Below, piece after piece: positions 48,265 to 57,024 of a stretch of DNA of 64,000 nt. A model generated the notes under the pieces. The model saw only the letters and a list, made by a program, of their open reading frames with translations, did not search any database and was not told the origin of the DNA. The DNA is taken from NCBI GenBank assembly GCA_003116975.1, contig BGKB01000271.1, forward strand, positions 1 to 64,000. The letters are read 5' to 3'. The translations under genes were made by a program, and so were the position numbers. The stretch's first letter is position 1; every line of letters starts with the position of its first letter. This stretch comes from Aurantiochytrium sp. KH105. Lineage: Eukaryota; Sar; Bigyra; Thraustochytrida; Thraustochytriidae.

Positions 48265-48540
48265 TAGAATACGACGCACAATGGGGGCTTGCGTTCGAGG
48301 CGCGCGAGAAGCCCTCGAAGGTCGTTTCTAGAGATCGCGCGACCAGAAGACACATGTGCGCCCTGGGCTCGCGAGGGGAGACCCGGGCAAGTTCGGCCGT
48401 GAAGCCTCCTGCGCGTGGCGCGCTGCCGGTGAGCGCTCCTCTTCGGTGTGATCGCTGCGAAGAGCTGCCGCTGCACGAGGCAGAACCCAAGCCGCCCACG
48501 CGTATCTTGGCTTTCCATGGGTTTCCCGTGCGCCGGCGCA
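48265..48540. repeat. Block R, copy 2
   Basis: Near-identical to the copy at 50550. A shared left extension ('gaagtattgacagcgagc') reaches back to about 48213, and a shared right extension ('gcgcgcggctgag') to about 48575. Confidence 0.8.
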
Positions 48541-48794
48541 CGCAGGCGGGCGCCCTCGCTGCGGCGCGCGGCTGAGCTGCCAGTGCTCTCGCGGAGGCAG
48601 GAGCTGCATGCAGTGTACTTACTTTAAAGTTAGCAAGGTCGCTTGCTGTTCGAGTTAGTATAACACCAGTGTACTTTTTTAATTAAAATTAAAAACAATT
48701 TTTACTTTTTGTTTGCGATAGTATTCACCAGTGCGCTAGTATTAGTGCTATGTAGGCCTTATGTCTGGAAAGAAATTTGATAAGAAATTTGAAA

Positions 48795-49085
<291 letters not shown>

Positions 49086-49111
49086 TATTTTTCTTAGATG
49101 CAAACCACCTA

Positions 49112-49969
49112 CTAAAACCCGAAGACATTAGCCACTTGAGCGCCAAACTCACAAGCGCATCGTTGAGCGTGGGCTTGAGATTTGTTGACGATTCGCTGCA
49201 CTCTCGCGCTATCTTTCTTGCCATTCGGCTTGGTCCAAAGCTTTACGACGTGACTTAGGAGAAGAATCTCATCATGGCCATCGTGGGATCGCGCGCTCAC
49301 AGTCACAGCGCACTGTCGGTGCGTGATGTTCTTCAGCTCTGAAGGGCAACGCTTGAAGTTGCCTTCAGCCTTGAGAAATAGCTTGTTTTCGTGTAGTTGC
49401 GCATATTGCCTCCCGGAGAACACGCGGCCCGGGCCGCTCTGATCAGAGGACTGGTAAAGCCCCGGCGACACCCTGTCCACTTGCACAGTCTCGCTGTAGA
49501 TGTGACCAAATCTCGGATCGAAGTCAAGTGTGATCTCGATACTCTCAGGGTCCACGTCGCACCGCAAGAGGTACACCAGGGATCTCATGGCCGTCGTATC
49601 AGTGTAGATCGAGCCCGTTGGGCACATAGGAAGGACTTGGTCCTCAGCGGCCTGTCCAGCCGCATTCTGCTCCAAGGGCAGCGGAGACGGCGACGAGTCA
49701 GGGGCATGGTCAGCCGCATGCTGCTGCATGGCCGTGGCAGGCATCGGTAATGTAGGGGTATACCCAGCCGCATTCTGGGCCGGAGCCAACGACATGGCAA
49801 AGTCCTGTACTTGCGAGTCGTCGAGCATGGGGGTCTCGTTTTCGGCTTCATACTGGTGGTCGCTGTCTATCTCCATGTGCTCTTCCGTTGAAGCAAAGCT
49901 GTGACTGGACCCGAAGTCAGCGGAGTCGTCGAAGTCGACGTACTCTAGGTTGTTGTTGGCTGAGTTCAT
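49112..49969 (-). CDS. Copy 2 of unrecognised acidic family (285 aa)
   Basis: Not recognised. N-terminus acidic and probably disordered ('VDFDDSADFGSSHSF', 'EEHMEIDSDHQYE'), then a Pro/Gln-rich stretch (~55-105). From ~110 to ~235 is a compact, beta-rich-looking domain ('YTDTTAMRSLVYLLRCDVDP', 'FGHIYSETVQVDRVSPGLYQ', 'HRQCAVTVSARS'). An acidic activation-like N-terminus with a beta domain would suit a transcription regulator, but this is a guess. ATG 49969 is shared with the other two copies; the frame upstream runs on only by TTG. Its 5' flank is pyrimidine-rich on the plus strand, its 3' side abuts the GAAA tract. Sister genes: 51190 (intact) and 46558 (broken). Confidence 0.7.
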   Translation of the reverse strand: MNSANNNLEYVDFDDSADFGSSHSFASTEEHMEIDSDHQYEAENETPMLDDSQVQDFAMSLAPAQNAAGYTPTLPMPATAMQQHAADHAPDSSPSPLPLEQNAAGQAAEDQVLPMCPTGSIYTDTTAMRSLVYLLRCDVDPESIEITLDFDPRFGHIYSETVQVDRVSPGLYQSSDQSGPGRVFSGRQYAQLHENKLFLKAEGNFKRCPSELKNITHRQCAVTVSARSHDGHDEILLLSHVVKLWTKPNGKKDSARVQRIVNKSQAHAQRCACEFGAQVANVFGF

Positions 49970-50165
49970 GATTGACTTCTCTCTGTCTTTCCTTTTCAAT
50001 TTCGCTTTTCCCTTCTCTTTTTTAGAATTTGTTTTCAAACGTTCTCTGAAGTAAAGAAGGGAGGCCTTGTCGTAGTGTAAATGCTACTGGTTACGCTAAT
50101 AAGTTCGAATGCGCGACCTGCCCAGAGTTTCGGTTCTGCTTTGGGCTGAGCACTCGAACGTACTA

Positions 50166-50350
50166 CACTAGTGCGCTTACTTGGAATGAGTTACGCCATA
50201 CTAGTTCGCTTGGAATAAGGTACGCTATACTAGTTCGCTTGGAATGAGGTACGCCATACCAGTGCGTCTGGAATGAGTTACGCCATACTAGTGCGCCGGG
50301 AATAAGTTACACCATACTAGTGCGCTTGGAATGAGCTACGTCGCACTCAA
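50166..50350. repeat. 29-bp minisatellite, six units
   Basis: The core 'ttggaatgag' recurs at 50181, 50210, 50239, 50268, 50297 and 50326, exactly 29 bp apart, each unit containing 'ctagt.cgc' and 'tacgccata' variants. Unique spacers are absent, so it is not a CRISPR. Confidence 0.9.
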
Positions 50351-50549
50351 CATACATGGAGTTAGTAACACCAGTGCGCGTTGCGCTTATTCTAAAATAA
50401 GCTCAGAGTTCACCGATGACATCGCTCTTTATAGAGTTCACCGATGATAAAATCACCAACACTAGTGCAGTGGTGAGTAGGCCTAATAGGATGCAGAAGT
50501 ATTGACAGCGAGCAGAGGCAAGCAGAGGCATAAATGTGGAAGTCCTGTA

Positions 50550-50822
50550 GAATACGACGCACAATGGGGGCTTGCGTTCGAGGCGCGCGAGAAGCCCTCG
50601 AAGGTCGTTTCTAGAGATCGCGCGACTAGAAGACACATGTGCGCCCTGGGCTCGCGAGGGGAGATCCGGGCAAGTTCGGCCGTGAAGCCTCCTGCGCGTG
50701 GCGCGCTGGCGGTGAGCGCTCCTCTTCGGTGTGATCGCTGCGAAGAGCTGCCGATGCAGAGGAGGCAGAGCCCAAGACCGCCCAAGCGTATCTTGGCTTC
50801 CTATGGGCTTCCAGTGCGCCGG
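50550..50822. repeat. Block R, copy 3
   Basis: Same block as at 48265, with left extension from about 50487 ('ggatgcagaagtattgac') and right extension through 'gcgcgcggctgagccgccag'. A further partial right-end match lies at about 52470-52562. Confidence 0.85.
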
Positions 50823-50964
50823 CGCAGGCAGACGGGTACCCTCGCTACCTGCGCTGCGCGCGGCTGAGCCGCCAGTGCCGCGATGGTTCAGACTTGCAGG
50901 AGCTGCAAACTGCAATAGAGTACGCCGTTTTAGTTGTCGTAGAAATGTATCGGACTCTGAAAGG

Positions 50965-51137
50965 AAATTAGAAAGAAAGAAATTTGAAAGAAATTTGAAA
51001 AGAAAGAAATTTGAAAGAAAGAAATTTGAAAGAAAGAAATTTGAAAGAAAGAAATTTGAAAGGAAGGAAGAAATTTGAAAGAAAGAAAGAAAGAAATTTG
51101 AAAGAAAGAAAGAAAGAAATTTGAAAGAAAGAAATGC
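50965..51137. repeat. Composite 'gaaagaaatttg' repeat
   Basis: About ten irregular units mixing GAAA with 'tttg'. Occupies the same position relative to copy 3 as the pure GAAA tract does to copy 2. Confidence 0.8.
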
Positions 51138-51189
51138 TGAGAGAACGACAGAGAATGATTTTCTCAGTTCCAACCCTGCTATAACCCTG

Positions 51190-52146
51190 CTAACTGTGGC
51201 CGAAGACAGCATCCAGCTGAGTGCCAAGCGCATCAGCGCATCGTTGAAAGTGCGCTTGAGATTCATTGACGATTTGCTGCTTTCTCGCGCCGTTGTTTGT
51301 ATCGCTCGGCTTGGTCAGAAGCTGAACGTCGTGACCTTGGAGAAGGATCTGCTCTTGAGATTTGTTGGCGAGGTCTTTGTTATCGTTCGGCTTCTCATCG
51401 TTTGGCTTGGTGTAGAGCTCTACGACATAGCTTTGGAGAAGGATCTCATCATCGCAATCGTTCGATCGCGCGCTCACAGTCACAGCGCACTGTCGGCGAG
51501 TGATACTCTTCAGCTCTGAAGGACAACGCTTGAAGTTGCCTTGGGCCTTGAGAAGTAGTCTGCCATCGAACAACTGTGCCACTTGCGTCTTGATGAACAC
51601 GCGGCTCGGACCGCTCTGGTTGGCGGACTGGTAGAGCCCCGGCGACACCCTTTGCAGCTGGACAGTCTCGCTGTAGATGTGACCAAATCTTGGATCGAAG
51701 TCAAGTGTGATCTCGACACTCTCAGGGTCCACGTCGCACCGCAAGAGGAACACCATGGGTCTCATGGCCGTCGTATCAGTGTAGATCGGCCCCGTTGGGC
51801 ACATGGGAAGGACTTGGTCCTCAGCGGCCTGTCCAGCCGCATTCTGCTCCAAGGGCGGCGAAGGCGGCGACGAGGCGGGGAAAAGATCAGCCGCATGCTG
51901 CTGCATAGACGCGGGAGGCGCCGGCAATGTAGGGGTATACCCAGCCGCATACTCGGCCGGAGCCACCGACGTGGCAAAGTCCTGTACTTGCGAGTCGTCA
52001 AGCATGGGGGTCTCGATTTCGGCCTCATACTGGTGATCGCTGTCTATCTCCATGTGCTCTTCCGTTGAAGCAAAGCTGTGACTGGACCCGAAGTCAGCGG
52101 AGTCGTCGAAGTCGACGTACTCTAGGTTGTTGTTGGCTGAGTTCAT
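51190..52146 (-). CDS. Copy 3 of unrecognised acidic family, with chimeric C-terminus (318 aa)
   Basis: N-terminal ~230 residues are close to copy 2, including the start 'MNSANNNLEYVDFDD'. The C-terminus is longer by ~33 residues because a segment is present twice: 'EILLQSYVVELYTKPND' (copy-2-like) followed by 'EQILLQGHDVQLLTKPSD' (copy-1-like, then 'TNNGARKQQIVNES' identical to copy 1). It looks like a recombinant of the two C-terminal versions. ATG 52146. Domain content and functional guess are as for copy 2: acidic N-terminus plus one beta-rich domain, possibly regulatory. No signal peptide or membrane helix. Confidence 0.72.
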   Translation of the reverse strand: MNSANNNLEYVDFDDSADFGSSHSFASTEEHMEIDSDHQYEAEIETPMLDDSQVQDFATSVAPAEYAAGYTPTLPAPPASMQQHAADLFPASSPPSPPLEQNAAGQAAEDQVLPMCPTGPIYTDTTAMRPMVFLLRCDVDPESVEITLDFDPRFGHIYSETVQLQRVSPGLYQSANQSGPSRVFIKTQVAQLFDGRLLLKAQGNFKRCPSELKSITRRQCAVTVSARSNDCDDEILLQSYVVELYTKPNDEKPNDNKDLANKSQEQILLQGHDVQLLTKPSDTNNGARKQQIVNESQAHFQRCADALGTQLDAVFGHS

Positions 52147-52810
52147 GATTAATTAAGAATTAACTTCTCTCTGTCTTTCCTTTTCAATTTCACTTTCCTT
52201 CCCTTTTTTAGAATTTGTTTTCAAATGTTCTCTGGAGGAAAAAGGCGTGGACCTTGTCGTAGTGTAAATGCTACTAGTCGCGTCTAACAAGTTCGAATGC
52301 ACGACCCGCCCAGAGTTCGGGTTCTGCTTCGGGCTGAGCACTCGAACCACCCAGAGTTCCAGTTCTGCCCTGTTTGTGAGGATGTACAAAAAAGCTGTCT
52401 GTGACGGTAATGGTTTGAAGGCTTCCCATACACTGGTGGGTGTTTCATGCGCCTGCCAGCGCGCTCCATGCGCCGGCGCAGCCAGGCGGGCGCCCTCGGT
52501 GCCTACGCTGCGCGCCGCTAAGCCGCCAGTACTCTCGACGGGTCAGACTTGCAGGAGCTGCAAGTTTCTTCGTAATCATGATGAAGTACGTGTATACCTA
52601 CTACATGATTATGTACCTATTCTGACTTATAATTTTGATGATGTATGTAATTCTGATGATTATGTACGTATTCGGACTTACAATTTTGATGATGTATGTA
52701 ATTCTGATGATGTATGAAATTTTGATGATGTAGGTGTTATGGAGTACGCTTCGTTTTTGTATAAATGCAGTCAATGGAGTGCGCCGTTGTACTTGTCGTG
52801 AAAGGAAAAA

Positions 52811-52881
<71 letters not shown>

Positions 52882-52998
52882 CCCTATCGAACTTTAAATT
52901 GGGTCCATTGGGTTCATGGGAAGGACTACGGCTCACACGAAAGAGAAGAAGAGTGGCTCTGGTAACAAAAAGGGAAAATGCTGATCTCATGGGCTTAC
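52147..52998. repeat. Right edge of the duplicated array; several short repeats
   Basis: 52147-52390 is the 5' flank of copy 3 with the ~60-bp block at 52289. 52470-52562 matches the right end of block R. 52585-52735 has a ~51-bp unit ('gattatgtac' at 52607 and 52658) rich in 'gatgatgta'. A pure GAAA tract lies at 52806-52880. No gene. Confidence 0.65.
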
Positions 52999-53823
52999 TC
53001 ATTGTCCCCAGCGGTCGGCGGTTTTGAGGTATTCAATTTCTTCGGGCGTGGATTCGCGACCGAGGACTTCGTTGCGGTGGGGGAAGCGACCAAAACGCTC
53101 GATCACATCGTGATGAGACTTGGCAAACTGCAGACCGTTCGTCGCTTGAGTCTTTTGCCATCCGTCCGGGAGACAGCCAGCTTGAGTTTCGTAAAATTCG
53201 AGCACGCGTTTTTGGTCCTCAAGATCTTCCGAGTGCATAAACGGCATGTACCAAAAGGTGCGCACATAAAAGGGCTGATCGACGTCCATTCCGTGCTGCA
53301 GAGCGTCCTTGACGATGCCGCGGACCTTTTCATCCTGCGCAAAGGCTTCGGCTTCGCCACGGAACATGTTGCGCGACATTTGGTCGCCAAGGATGCAGCA
53401 CGAGGTGACGCCTTTGGCGGTCTCGGGCCACTCGTCGTACTCATCGCGCTTGAACTTTTGCAGATCTTCGCCAAAATTATCCTTGATGTCCTTGTCGATG
53501 GCCTTCTTCTCCTCGGCGGACACGGGCTTGCCGTCTTCCATGCCAAACCACAGCCGTCCGGACTTGGCGAGCGCCTCCTGGGGATCATGCTCCGAGAACG
53601 CCTTGAACCAGTACTCGTACACGGCCAGCTGCCGCGCCAGGCTCTCGCCCTGGGCCCCCTTGCTCTGTTTCTGGCCCATGCTGCCGCCGCTCGAGGCCCG
53701 CGCCCACCGCTGCTGCGTCTGCAGCCGCTGCAGCCGCCGCGCCGCGCCGCCCGAGAGCGCCGCCGCGCCCGCCCGACTCGTGCGTGCCGCCGGAACGATC
53801 CGCGCCGAGGCGCAGGAGAGCAT
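52999..53823 (-). CDS. DUF924 family protein, probably mitochondrial (274 aa)
   Basis: DUF924 is an alpha-helical, TPR-like family of unknown biochemical role. Family hallmarks are clear: 'YEYWFKAFSEHDPQEALAKS', 'WPETAKGVTSCCILGDQMSR', 'FYVRTFWYMPFMHSEDL', and the near-invariant end 'HHDVIERFGRFPHRNEVLGR' followed by 'ESTPEE'. ATG 53823 gives an Arg/Ala-rich presequence of about 50 residues without acids, typical of mitochondrial import. An earlier ATG at 53964 adds 47 residues with several acids and is less likely. It faces the OXNAD1-like gene across a 442-bp promoter. Confidence 0.88.
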   Translation of the reverse strand: MLSCASARIVPAARTSRAGAAALSGGAARRLQRLQTQQRWARASSGGSMGQKQSKGAQGESLARQLAVYEYWFKAFSEHDPQEALAKSGRLWFGMEDGKPVSAEEKKAIDKDIKDNFGEDLQKFKRDEYDEWPETAKGVTSCCILGDQMSRNMFRGEAEAFAQDEKVRGIVKDALQHGMDVDQPFYVRTFWYMPFMHSEDLEDQKRVLEFYETQAGCLPDGWQKTQATNGLQFAKSHHDVIERFGRFPHRNEVLGRESTPEEIEYLKTADRWGQ

Positions 53824-54265
53824 GCGCCGCGCCGCGCGCCCGGAGCTCGCGAGTCTCTGCGCGAGAGCGTCTGCGCGCGCGAGAGCGACCTCTGGAGAGG
53901 CTTCTCGGACGCAAGCTTCGCGTGTTTGGGATCTGCTTGCTTTTGCCGCAGGGCTCCGCCTCATCGACTCATCATCTTCATCTTCATCTTCATCTACATC
54001 TTCATCTTCATCTTCAACATCGTCGTCGGCGCCGCGCCCGCGCCGCGCCTGCGAGACCGGGCCGCCCGCCCGCTGCAGACCGCGCCTGCGCAGGGCCGGC
54101 AGAGCAGAGCAGGGCAGGGCAGAGCAGAGCAGAGACGCGCCGAGGGCGCGGTCGCAGGCAGAGCGGTATCATCGTGGTCGCTGGCGCTGGGACGCGCCCG
54201 AAGAGCGCAGAACTGGCGAGCGAGGAGAGCGACCTGGAGGAGGACGCCGAGAGGGAGATCAGATC
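53824..54265. promoter_or_regulatory. Divergent promoter with TCATCT repeat
   Basis: 'tcatct' hexamers (about 53966-54018) and 'agcagagcagggcag' repeats (about 54097-54135) lie between the two ATGs; otherwise GC-rich. Frames through it are open but repetitive. Confidence 0.5.
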
Positions 54266-55183
54266 ATGAGGGCGGCGACGATGGCGATGCGGAGGGCCGC
54301 GCAGCGCGCTGGCGCGGGAGGCCGAGGCGGGCACGCTTGCGGGACGCAGGCGCGGGGAATCGGCGTCTCGGCGCCTCGCCAAGACGTGGGTCGCAAGGTG
54401 GTGGAAGGCGGCGTCAAACACGAGCTTCCCGAGACGGGGAGCGTGGCCAGAGGATACCTGGTCGATGCCAAGATGCTGTCTCCCACCACACGGTCGCTGC
54501 GATTCCTCGTCGAGAGCGAGCCGGAACGTGTCATTGCCCAGATGGGCGACGACCAACTTAAAGCGCCCAAAGTAGGGGGCTTTGCCTTTCGTCCTGGGCA
54601 ATGGGTCGACTGCGTCATTCCCGGCTGCGAAGAAATCGGCGGCTTCTCCATGACCACATCTCCGACGGAGATGCCGTACCTCGAACTAGCCATCAAGGAC
54701 AGCGATCACGAGCCCACGGACGTGGCCGTCAACAAGGCCAAAGCGGGCGACGAGTGGCTTTTCCGCGTGGGCGGAAGTCTGTGTCTTCCCGAAGACCTTG
54801 ACGCAGACTCCAAGCTGATTTTCCTTGCTGGGGGCATTGGAATCACTCCCCTTTACGCCATGGCACGCCACCTTTACCTGACAAGCGCGTTTCCTTCGCA
54901 AACCCACTTCGTTCACTCGGCAGGGAGCAAGGAAGAATTCATCTTTGACAACGAGCTGTCCAAGTTTGACAAGGAAAACGCAAGCTTTTCCTACACTTCT
55001 CACAATACCAAGGAACACGGACGGCTTTCACAAGACGCTTTGAAATCCATGCTTGGCTCGGATGACCTCGCGAACGCATTGTGCTTTCTCTGCGGCCCGC
55101 CGGGCTTTGCTTCTGACCTAAAGACTGTGCTTCAGGAGCTCGGTGTGTCCAGCTCCAACATTCATGGTGAAAAATGGTGGTGA
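54266..55183 (+). CDS. OXNAD1-like ferredoxin-reductase-type oxidoreductase (305 aa)
   Basis: Residues 1-40 are a likely mitochondrial presequence ('MRAATMAMRRAAQRAG'). FAD-binding beta-barrel motif 'RPGQWVD' at ~110-116, then 'GFSMTTSP'. The NAD(P)-binding half has 'LIFLAGGIGITPL' (~186-198) and the terminal 'CGPPGF' (~277-282). These are the marks of the ferredoxin-NADP reductase superfamily; length, presequence and single-domain build match OXNAD1 (oxidoreductase NAD-binding domain-containing 1). The electron acceptor is unknown. Start: ATG 54266 chosen as first of three close Met codons. Its last ~100 bp are repeated, diverged, just downstream. Confidence 0.88.
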   Translation: MRAATMAMRRAAQRAGAGGRGGHACGTQARGIGVSAPRQDVGRKVVEGGVKHELPETGSVARGYLVDAKMLSPTTRSLRFLVESEPERVIAQMGDDQLKAPKVGGFAFRPGQWVDCVIPGCEEIGGFSMTTSPTEMPYLELAIKDSDHEPTDVAVNKAKAGDEWLFRVGGSLCLPEDLDADSKLIFLAGGIGITPLYAMARHLYLTSAFPSQTHFVHSAGSKEEFIFDNELSKFDKENASFSYTSHNTKEHGRLSQDALKSMLGSDDLANALCFLCGPPGFASDLKTVLQELGVSSSNIHGEKWW

Positions 55184-55219
55184 GGTCGCGAGCTCAGCTG
55201 CCTTACTTGCAACACTTTC

Positions 55220-55325
55220 CCTTTTTCTGCATTGCCCCGCCGACATTCGCTTCTGACCGAAAAGCTGAGCTCCAGCCTGCAGCTCTATTTTTCACGGTGA
55301 AATGTGGTGGTTGAGTCGAGCTTTG
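55220..55325 (+). pseudogene. Diverged copy of the last ~100 bp of the OXNAD1-like gene
   Basis: 'ttgcttctgaccgaaaa', 'gagctcca', 'tcacggtgaaatgtggtgg' and 'gtcgagct' parallel 'ttgcttctgacctaaag', 'gctccaac', 'tcatggtgaaaaatggtggtgagg' at 55112-55195 in the same order. Direct orientation, offset about 130 bp. Confidence 0.6.
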
Positions 55326-55559
55326 TATACCGGCCGGTCCCATTCGCATGTCTTTTGAATAGAATGAACAGCGTCCTTGAAAGACTGTGGTTGCGATGCT
55401 GGGGCACGGGGTGGATGGAACCCGTGATGGCTCGTCAAGTTTCTCTTGGGGACAGCTCTGAGGGGCGGGCACCTCTAGTTAGCTCTTGAACAAAGAAAAA
55501 CAAAAGAGAAATTTCAGTTCAAAGCAATGCTCGTCGTGCCCGGTCGGTCGATCGGGTGT

Positions 55560-55892
55560 CTTGCGTCATCATTTTGTAGACCGGATCAACGTTGCAAAGT
55601 CCGTCGTCATCAATCGTCAATCAATCAATCCCTCAACTCGCCTCGGGCAGAAAATTAATCAATCATATTAGTGGGCGGGCGCTGCAGTCGGCTGGTGCAG
55701 ATCGCGAACGAGCATAGTGCGTACGTAGTTGTAGTATACCATCATTTGCAGTCCAGAGCTTGACCGGAGCAATTCCGCAAAGTCCGTCGTCATCAATCGT
55801 CAATCAATCCTTCAACTCGCCTTGGGCAGAAAATCAATCAATCATCTCGGTGGGCGGGCGCTGCAGTCGGTTGGTGCAGTTCGCGATAGAGC
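55560..55892. repeat. 183-bp direct repeat of a promoter/leader
   Basis: Units share 'gcaaagtccgtcgtcatcaatcgtcaatcaat' (starts 55594 and 55777; described in parts) through 'gggcgggcgctgcagtcgg' and 'gagcat'. In the left unit the start codon reads ATA ('gcatagtgcg'); in the right unit it is ATG and is used. Confidence 0.85.
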
Positions 55893-56588
55893 ATGGTGCT
55901 CGTGCGCGGCGCGCGTGGCCTTGTCAGAGGAGCTGCAGGTCACGCCGGCGCGTCGCTTCCGAGTCGTGCCTGGGTCCGCACTCTCCCGAGCATAAATGTG
56001 CTGCATGGTCGAGGTCTCGCGACAAAAAAGGATGGCGAGCCCGTCAGCAAGACAAACACGTGGGGTCGCGTGACGATGAGCTTGCATCGAAAGGATCTCG
56101 AGGGCAAAGAAGAGGTGTATTTGACCGAGCGAGCTGCCTCGGTAGACCCAGCCGAATCGCTGCTTAGCCTGCAGCAGGAGGTCCAAGAGGAAATCGCCGC
56201 GGCGCTGGGCAGAACCGGTTCAAAGCTCTTGTCTGCGATGAAGGAGATGCAAAAGGCGCAAGACGCCTATGAAACCCAAGCCGCTGCCTTTCTTCGCCTC
56301 AAGAGTACAGGTCGGCAACCAAGCTTTGAGGACAAGCACCGTCTGTTAATGGCTGCACGTGACTTTAACGGCAAGTTGCAGGCTGCCGAGAATGCGCGCA
56401 CGGCGCTTATTGTGCACCGCCAGGCAGTCGGCTTTGTCTTCCAGAATCACAAGATTGTCAAGCGCACATACCCGCTTCCGGATCTCGTGACAAGATACGC
56501 ATTTCGCAATCGATTTTTTGACACCCTAGAGGTTGACAGCGTCATTGCCAAAGACGCAAGAGAAACTTCTTCGTCCACATCTTCGTAA
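55893..56588 (+). CDS. Mitochondrial helical protein of unknown function (231 aa)
   Basis: Residues 1-45 form an import presequence: hydrophobic and Arg-rich, no acids ('MVLVRGARGLVRGAAG', then 'RGLATKK'). ~85-180 is helical and coiled-coil-prone ('SLLSLQQEVQEEIAAALG', 'MKEMQKAQDAYE'). The C-terminal part contains 'KRTYPLPDLVTRYAFRNRFF', which looks conserved but is not one I recognise, and a Ser/Thr tail. Possibly a subunit of a respiratory, ribosomal or ATP-synthase assembly. Start ATG 55893 lies at the end of a duplicated promoter. Convergent with the PP2C gene. Confidence 0.75.
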   Translation: MVLVRGARGLVRGAAGHAGASLPSRAWVRTLPSINVLHGRGLATKKDGEPVSKTNTWGRVTMSLHRKDLEGKEEVYLTERAASVDPAESLLSLQQEVQEEIAAALGRTGSKLLSAMKEMQKAQDAYETQAAAFLRLKSTGRQPSFEDKHRLLMAARDFNGKLQAAENARTALIVHRQAVGFVFQNHKIVKRTYPLPDLVTRYAFRNRFFDTLEVDSVIAKDARETSSSTSS

Positions 56589-57024
56589 CGAATATTTGCT
56601 TTGCGAAATGATGGCAAGATGCAAAAGTGTTTGCTGGTCGAGGTCCAGGGGATTATATCCAGATTTTTGTTATATCTATCTAGGCCTAGCTAGTTAGCAT
56701 CAGCCCTGGGAGATTTGACGTAATTGAATGAAGACGAACGTAGTTTGCGCGCCGGTTTTTTTGCTTTTGTTTCTGACAACATTTGACCTGCGCCGACGCA
56801 AAGTAGCCGCTCTCTAGAGCTCTTCTCTTGTCTTATTTGTTCTCAGAATGAAAGCTTTGCTGAATTGCTTGGCAGTGCCCGAGAGATTCGCGCTCCCCAA
56901 AAATTGGACAAAACGGGATGAGACACGATACGAGACACACTCGCGGCACGCGAACCTGTTGAAAGGTGAGACACAGTCAGGCAGCCTCGTGTGCTTGCTG
57001 CATGCCTGTGGGCCGAGAAACCCT
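56589..57024. other. Convergent 3' spacer
   Basis: AT-balanced 436 bp; short 'tatatctatctaggcctagc' stretch; nothing gene-like. Confidence 0.5.

Larger units (their letters stand above)
49970..51189. repeat. Spacer with minisatellite, block R copy 3 and GAAA-rich tract
   Basis: 49970-50160 is the 5' flank of copy 2, including the ~60-bp block at 50101. A 29-bp minisatellite follows (50166-50350). Block R copy 3 is at 50550-50822. 50965-51137 is a 'gaaagaaatttg' repeat tract leading into copy 3. No gene supported. Confidence 0.65.
55184..55892. repeat. Spacer with a duplicated 3' gene end and a duplicated promoter
   Basis: About 55220-55325 is a degenerate copy of the OXNAD1-like gene end (see separate entry). 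55560-55700 and 55743-55892 are direct repeats 183 bp apart; the right one contains the start codon of the next gene. 'tcaatcaatcaat' motifs occur in both. No gene. Confidence 0.7.

Noticed and set aside
50166-50350. Possible CRISPR array
   Set aside because: Units are contiguous 29-bp tandem repeats without unique spacers, in a eukaryotic genome.
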